Shown in pieces: positions 6,707 to 7,289 of a DNA stretch of 7,289 nt. The notes under the pieces are model-generated. The model ran no database searches, was not told the origin of the DNA, and saw only the letters and a program-made list of their open reading frames with translations. The stretch is from Pseudomonadota bacterium (GTDB taxonomy: Bacteria > Cyanobacteriota > Vampirovibrionia > LMEP-6097). How positions within the stretch are numbered: position 1 is the first letter of the stretch; each line of letters starts with the position of its first letter. The stretch lies in NCBI GenBank assembly GCA_009924885.1, contig RFQS01000114.1:1-7289 (forward strand), given 5' to 3'. The translations under genes were made by a program, and so were the position numbers.

Positions 6707-6708
6707 AA

Positions 6709-6720
6709 TATTTTCCCATT
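6709..6720. repeat. Direct repeat, right copy (upstream of the methyltransferase)
   Basis: TATTTTCCCATT on the plus strand, ending two bases before the methyltransferase TTG start (6706). It is the partner of the copy at 5403-5415. The same bases hold the GGGA that may serve as the methyltransferase ribosome binding site, so selection for that function is another reason it could be there. Confidence 0.55.
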
Positions 6721-6743
6721 TACTTAGTTAAGTATATTAATAT
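6721..6743. promoter_or_regulatory. Adjacent palindromes upstream of the methyltransferase, possible operator
   Basis: TACTTA-GT-TAAGTA (6721-6734) is a perfect 6-bp inverted repeat with a 2-base spacer. It shares one base with ATATTAATAT (6734-6743), a 10-base palindrome. Both lie between the best promoter (6778-6808) and the start codon, where a repressor could act. All are AT-rich, so chance is a real possibility, and no controller (C) protein gene is visible in the window. Confidence 0.3.
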
Positions 6744-6777
6744 CACCTGAGCAGTTATCTTTTATTAAAATAACGCA

Positions 6778-6808
6778 ATTATACTTTAGACTGCTAAAAA
6801 TTCTTCAA
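6778..6808 (-). promoter_or_regulatory. Predicted promoter of the restriction-modification operon
   Basis: On the minus strand TTGAAG (6808-6803) and a perfect TATAAT (6783-6778) are separated by 19 bases, in the 120-base gap between the regulator stop and the methyltransferase. Transcription would start near 6771, leaving a leader of about 65 bases that contains the palindromes. The spacer is slightly long but the -10 is consensus. Confidence 0.55.
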
Positions 6809-6826
6809 AATTACGATTTGAAACTA

Positions 6827-7289
6827 TCATACTACTTCCCAAGATCCAGCCCTCTTAGAGCCAATTCTCCTAAGCTGATTAGCTTCTTGAAGCTTTTTCA
6901 AGGTCTTTTGCACAGCTCTTTCTGTTAAAAAAAGTTCCTGAGCTAATTCTGGAATAGTTAAATTAGGGTTTAACTTTAATAAATCTAATATTTTTACCGA
7001 ACTTTTTACCGAACTTTTTACCGAACTTTTTACCGAACTTTTCACCGAACTTTTCTGAAAATTAAAAATAAGCCATATACCAGATTCTTCATATAGAATT
7101 TCAGGTTTGTGAATACCAGCATTCATACAAGTTTGAGACATTTTTTCGATACCTCTTCCCCAAGCCTCAATCAAGCCTGCTCTAAAGAAACAGTTTGCGA
7201 TTTCAGGGTTAAAAGGGGCAGACTCATGTTTACGGAAAAGCTTTTCTACTGTCCATCCTTGATGGAGCTGACCGCTATTCCAAATCATC
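6827..7289 (-). CDS. RecG-like/AlbA_2-family transcriptional regulator, C-terminal part (partial)
   Basis: About 153 residues are visible; the gene runs off the right edge. WNSGQLHQGWTVEKL (3-17) and NPEIANCFFRAGLIEAWGRGIEKM (28-50, split here at C33) match the C-terminal region of COG2865 proteins (AlbA_2 domain followed by HATPase_c_4), often annotated as ATP-dependent DNA helicase RecG-like or as transcriptional regulators. The ATG at the edge is probably an internal methionine, since the family has V/EIWNPGQL inside the protein. A linker of five SSVK repeats (80-99) leads to a winged helix-turn-helix (about 100-150: LTIPELAQELFLTERAVQKTLKKL). The annotation as a true RecG helicase would be wrong, since no helicase motifs are seen. 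The N-terminal AlbA_2 domain is expected outside the window. Proteins of this type are common in accessory regions, in keeping with the neighbouring restriction-modification genes. Confidence 0.85.
   Translation of the reverse strand, partial: MIWNSGQLHQGWTVEKLFRKHESAPFNPEIANCFFRAGLIEAWGRGIEKMSQTCMNAGIHKPEILYEESGIWLIFNFQKSSVKSSVKSSVKSSVKSSVKILDLLKLNPNLTIPELAQELFLTERAVQKTLKKLQEANQLRRIGSKRAGSWEVV
6992..7051. repeat. 12-bp minisatellite, five copies, encoding (SSVK)5
   Basis: Five head-to-tail copies of TTTTACCGAACT on the plus strand; only one base differs (the fifth copy has TTTCACCGAACT). Each unit is exactly four codons, AGT TCG GTA AAA, so copy-number change keeps the frame. The near-identity of the DNA, and not only of the peptide, indicates recent expansion. 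Confidence 0.95.

Noticed and set aside
6992..7051. Short repeats as a CRISPR array
   Set aside because: The units are 12 bp, adjacent with no spacers, and in frame inside a coding region.

Overview
The window is 7289 bases of AT-rich bacterial DNA in which every supported gene lies on the minus strand. In transcription order (right to left) it holds: the 3' end of a RecG-like/AlbA-family regulator, a DNA methyltransferase, a frameshifted HNH restriction endonuclease, a PilB/GspE-type secretion ATPase, a membrane protein with a PilP/GspC-like C-terminus, ATP-dependent PEP carboxykinase (pckA) and methionine-R-sulfoxide reductase (msrB). I cannot name the organism. The PEPCK reads to me like the form found in alphaproteobacteria and similar lineages, but that is an impression. 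Several starts (pilB, pckA, msrB) have no visible Shine-Dalgarno sequence. A good one (AGAGGA) precedes the endonuclease gene.

Right side (about 5400-7289), accessory region. A partial COG2865-like protein joins its HATPase-like part to a winged-helix domain through five perfect SSVK repeats, encoded by a 12-bp minisatellite. After a 120-bp gap with a plausible promoter comes a two-gene type II restriction-modification cassette. The methyltransferase (motif TSPPYN, then FDPFLGSGTT) overlaps the endonuclease start by four bases (ATGA). The endonuclease is a winged-helix plus HNH protein of 190 residues if read through, but a run of seven A breaks its frame after codon 64. A 10-base exact direct repeat, about 12-13 bases with one indel, brackets the cassette almost exactly.

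Left side (1 to about 5370), housekeeping region. The pilus/secretion ATPase and the PilP-like membrane protein are 7 bases apart and probably belong to one envelope machine. The membrane protein has an unusual, very acidic N-terminal region of about 245 residues ahead of its single transmembrane helix. After 54 bases, with a candidate promoter that could give a leaderless transcript, come pckA and msrB, which are 4 bases apart and probably cotranscribed.

The points most worth following are the broken or recoded endonuclease, the direct repeats around the cassette, the SSVK minisatellite linker, and the odd PilP-like protein.
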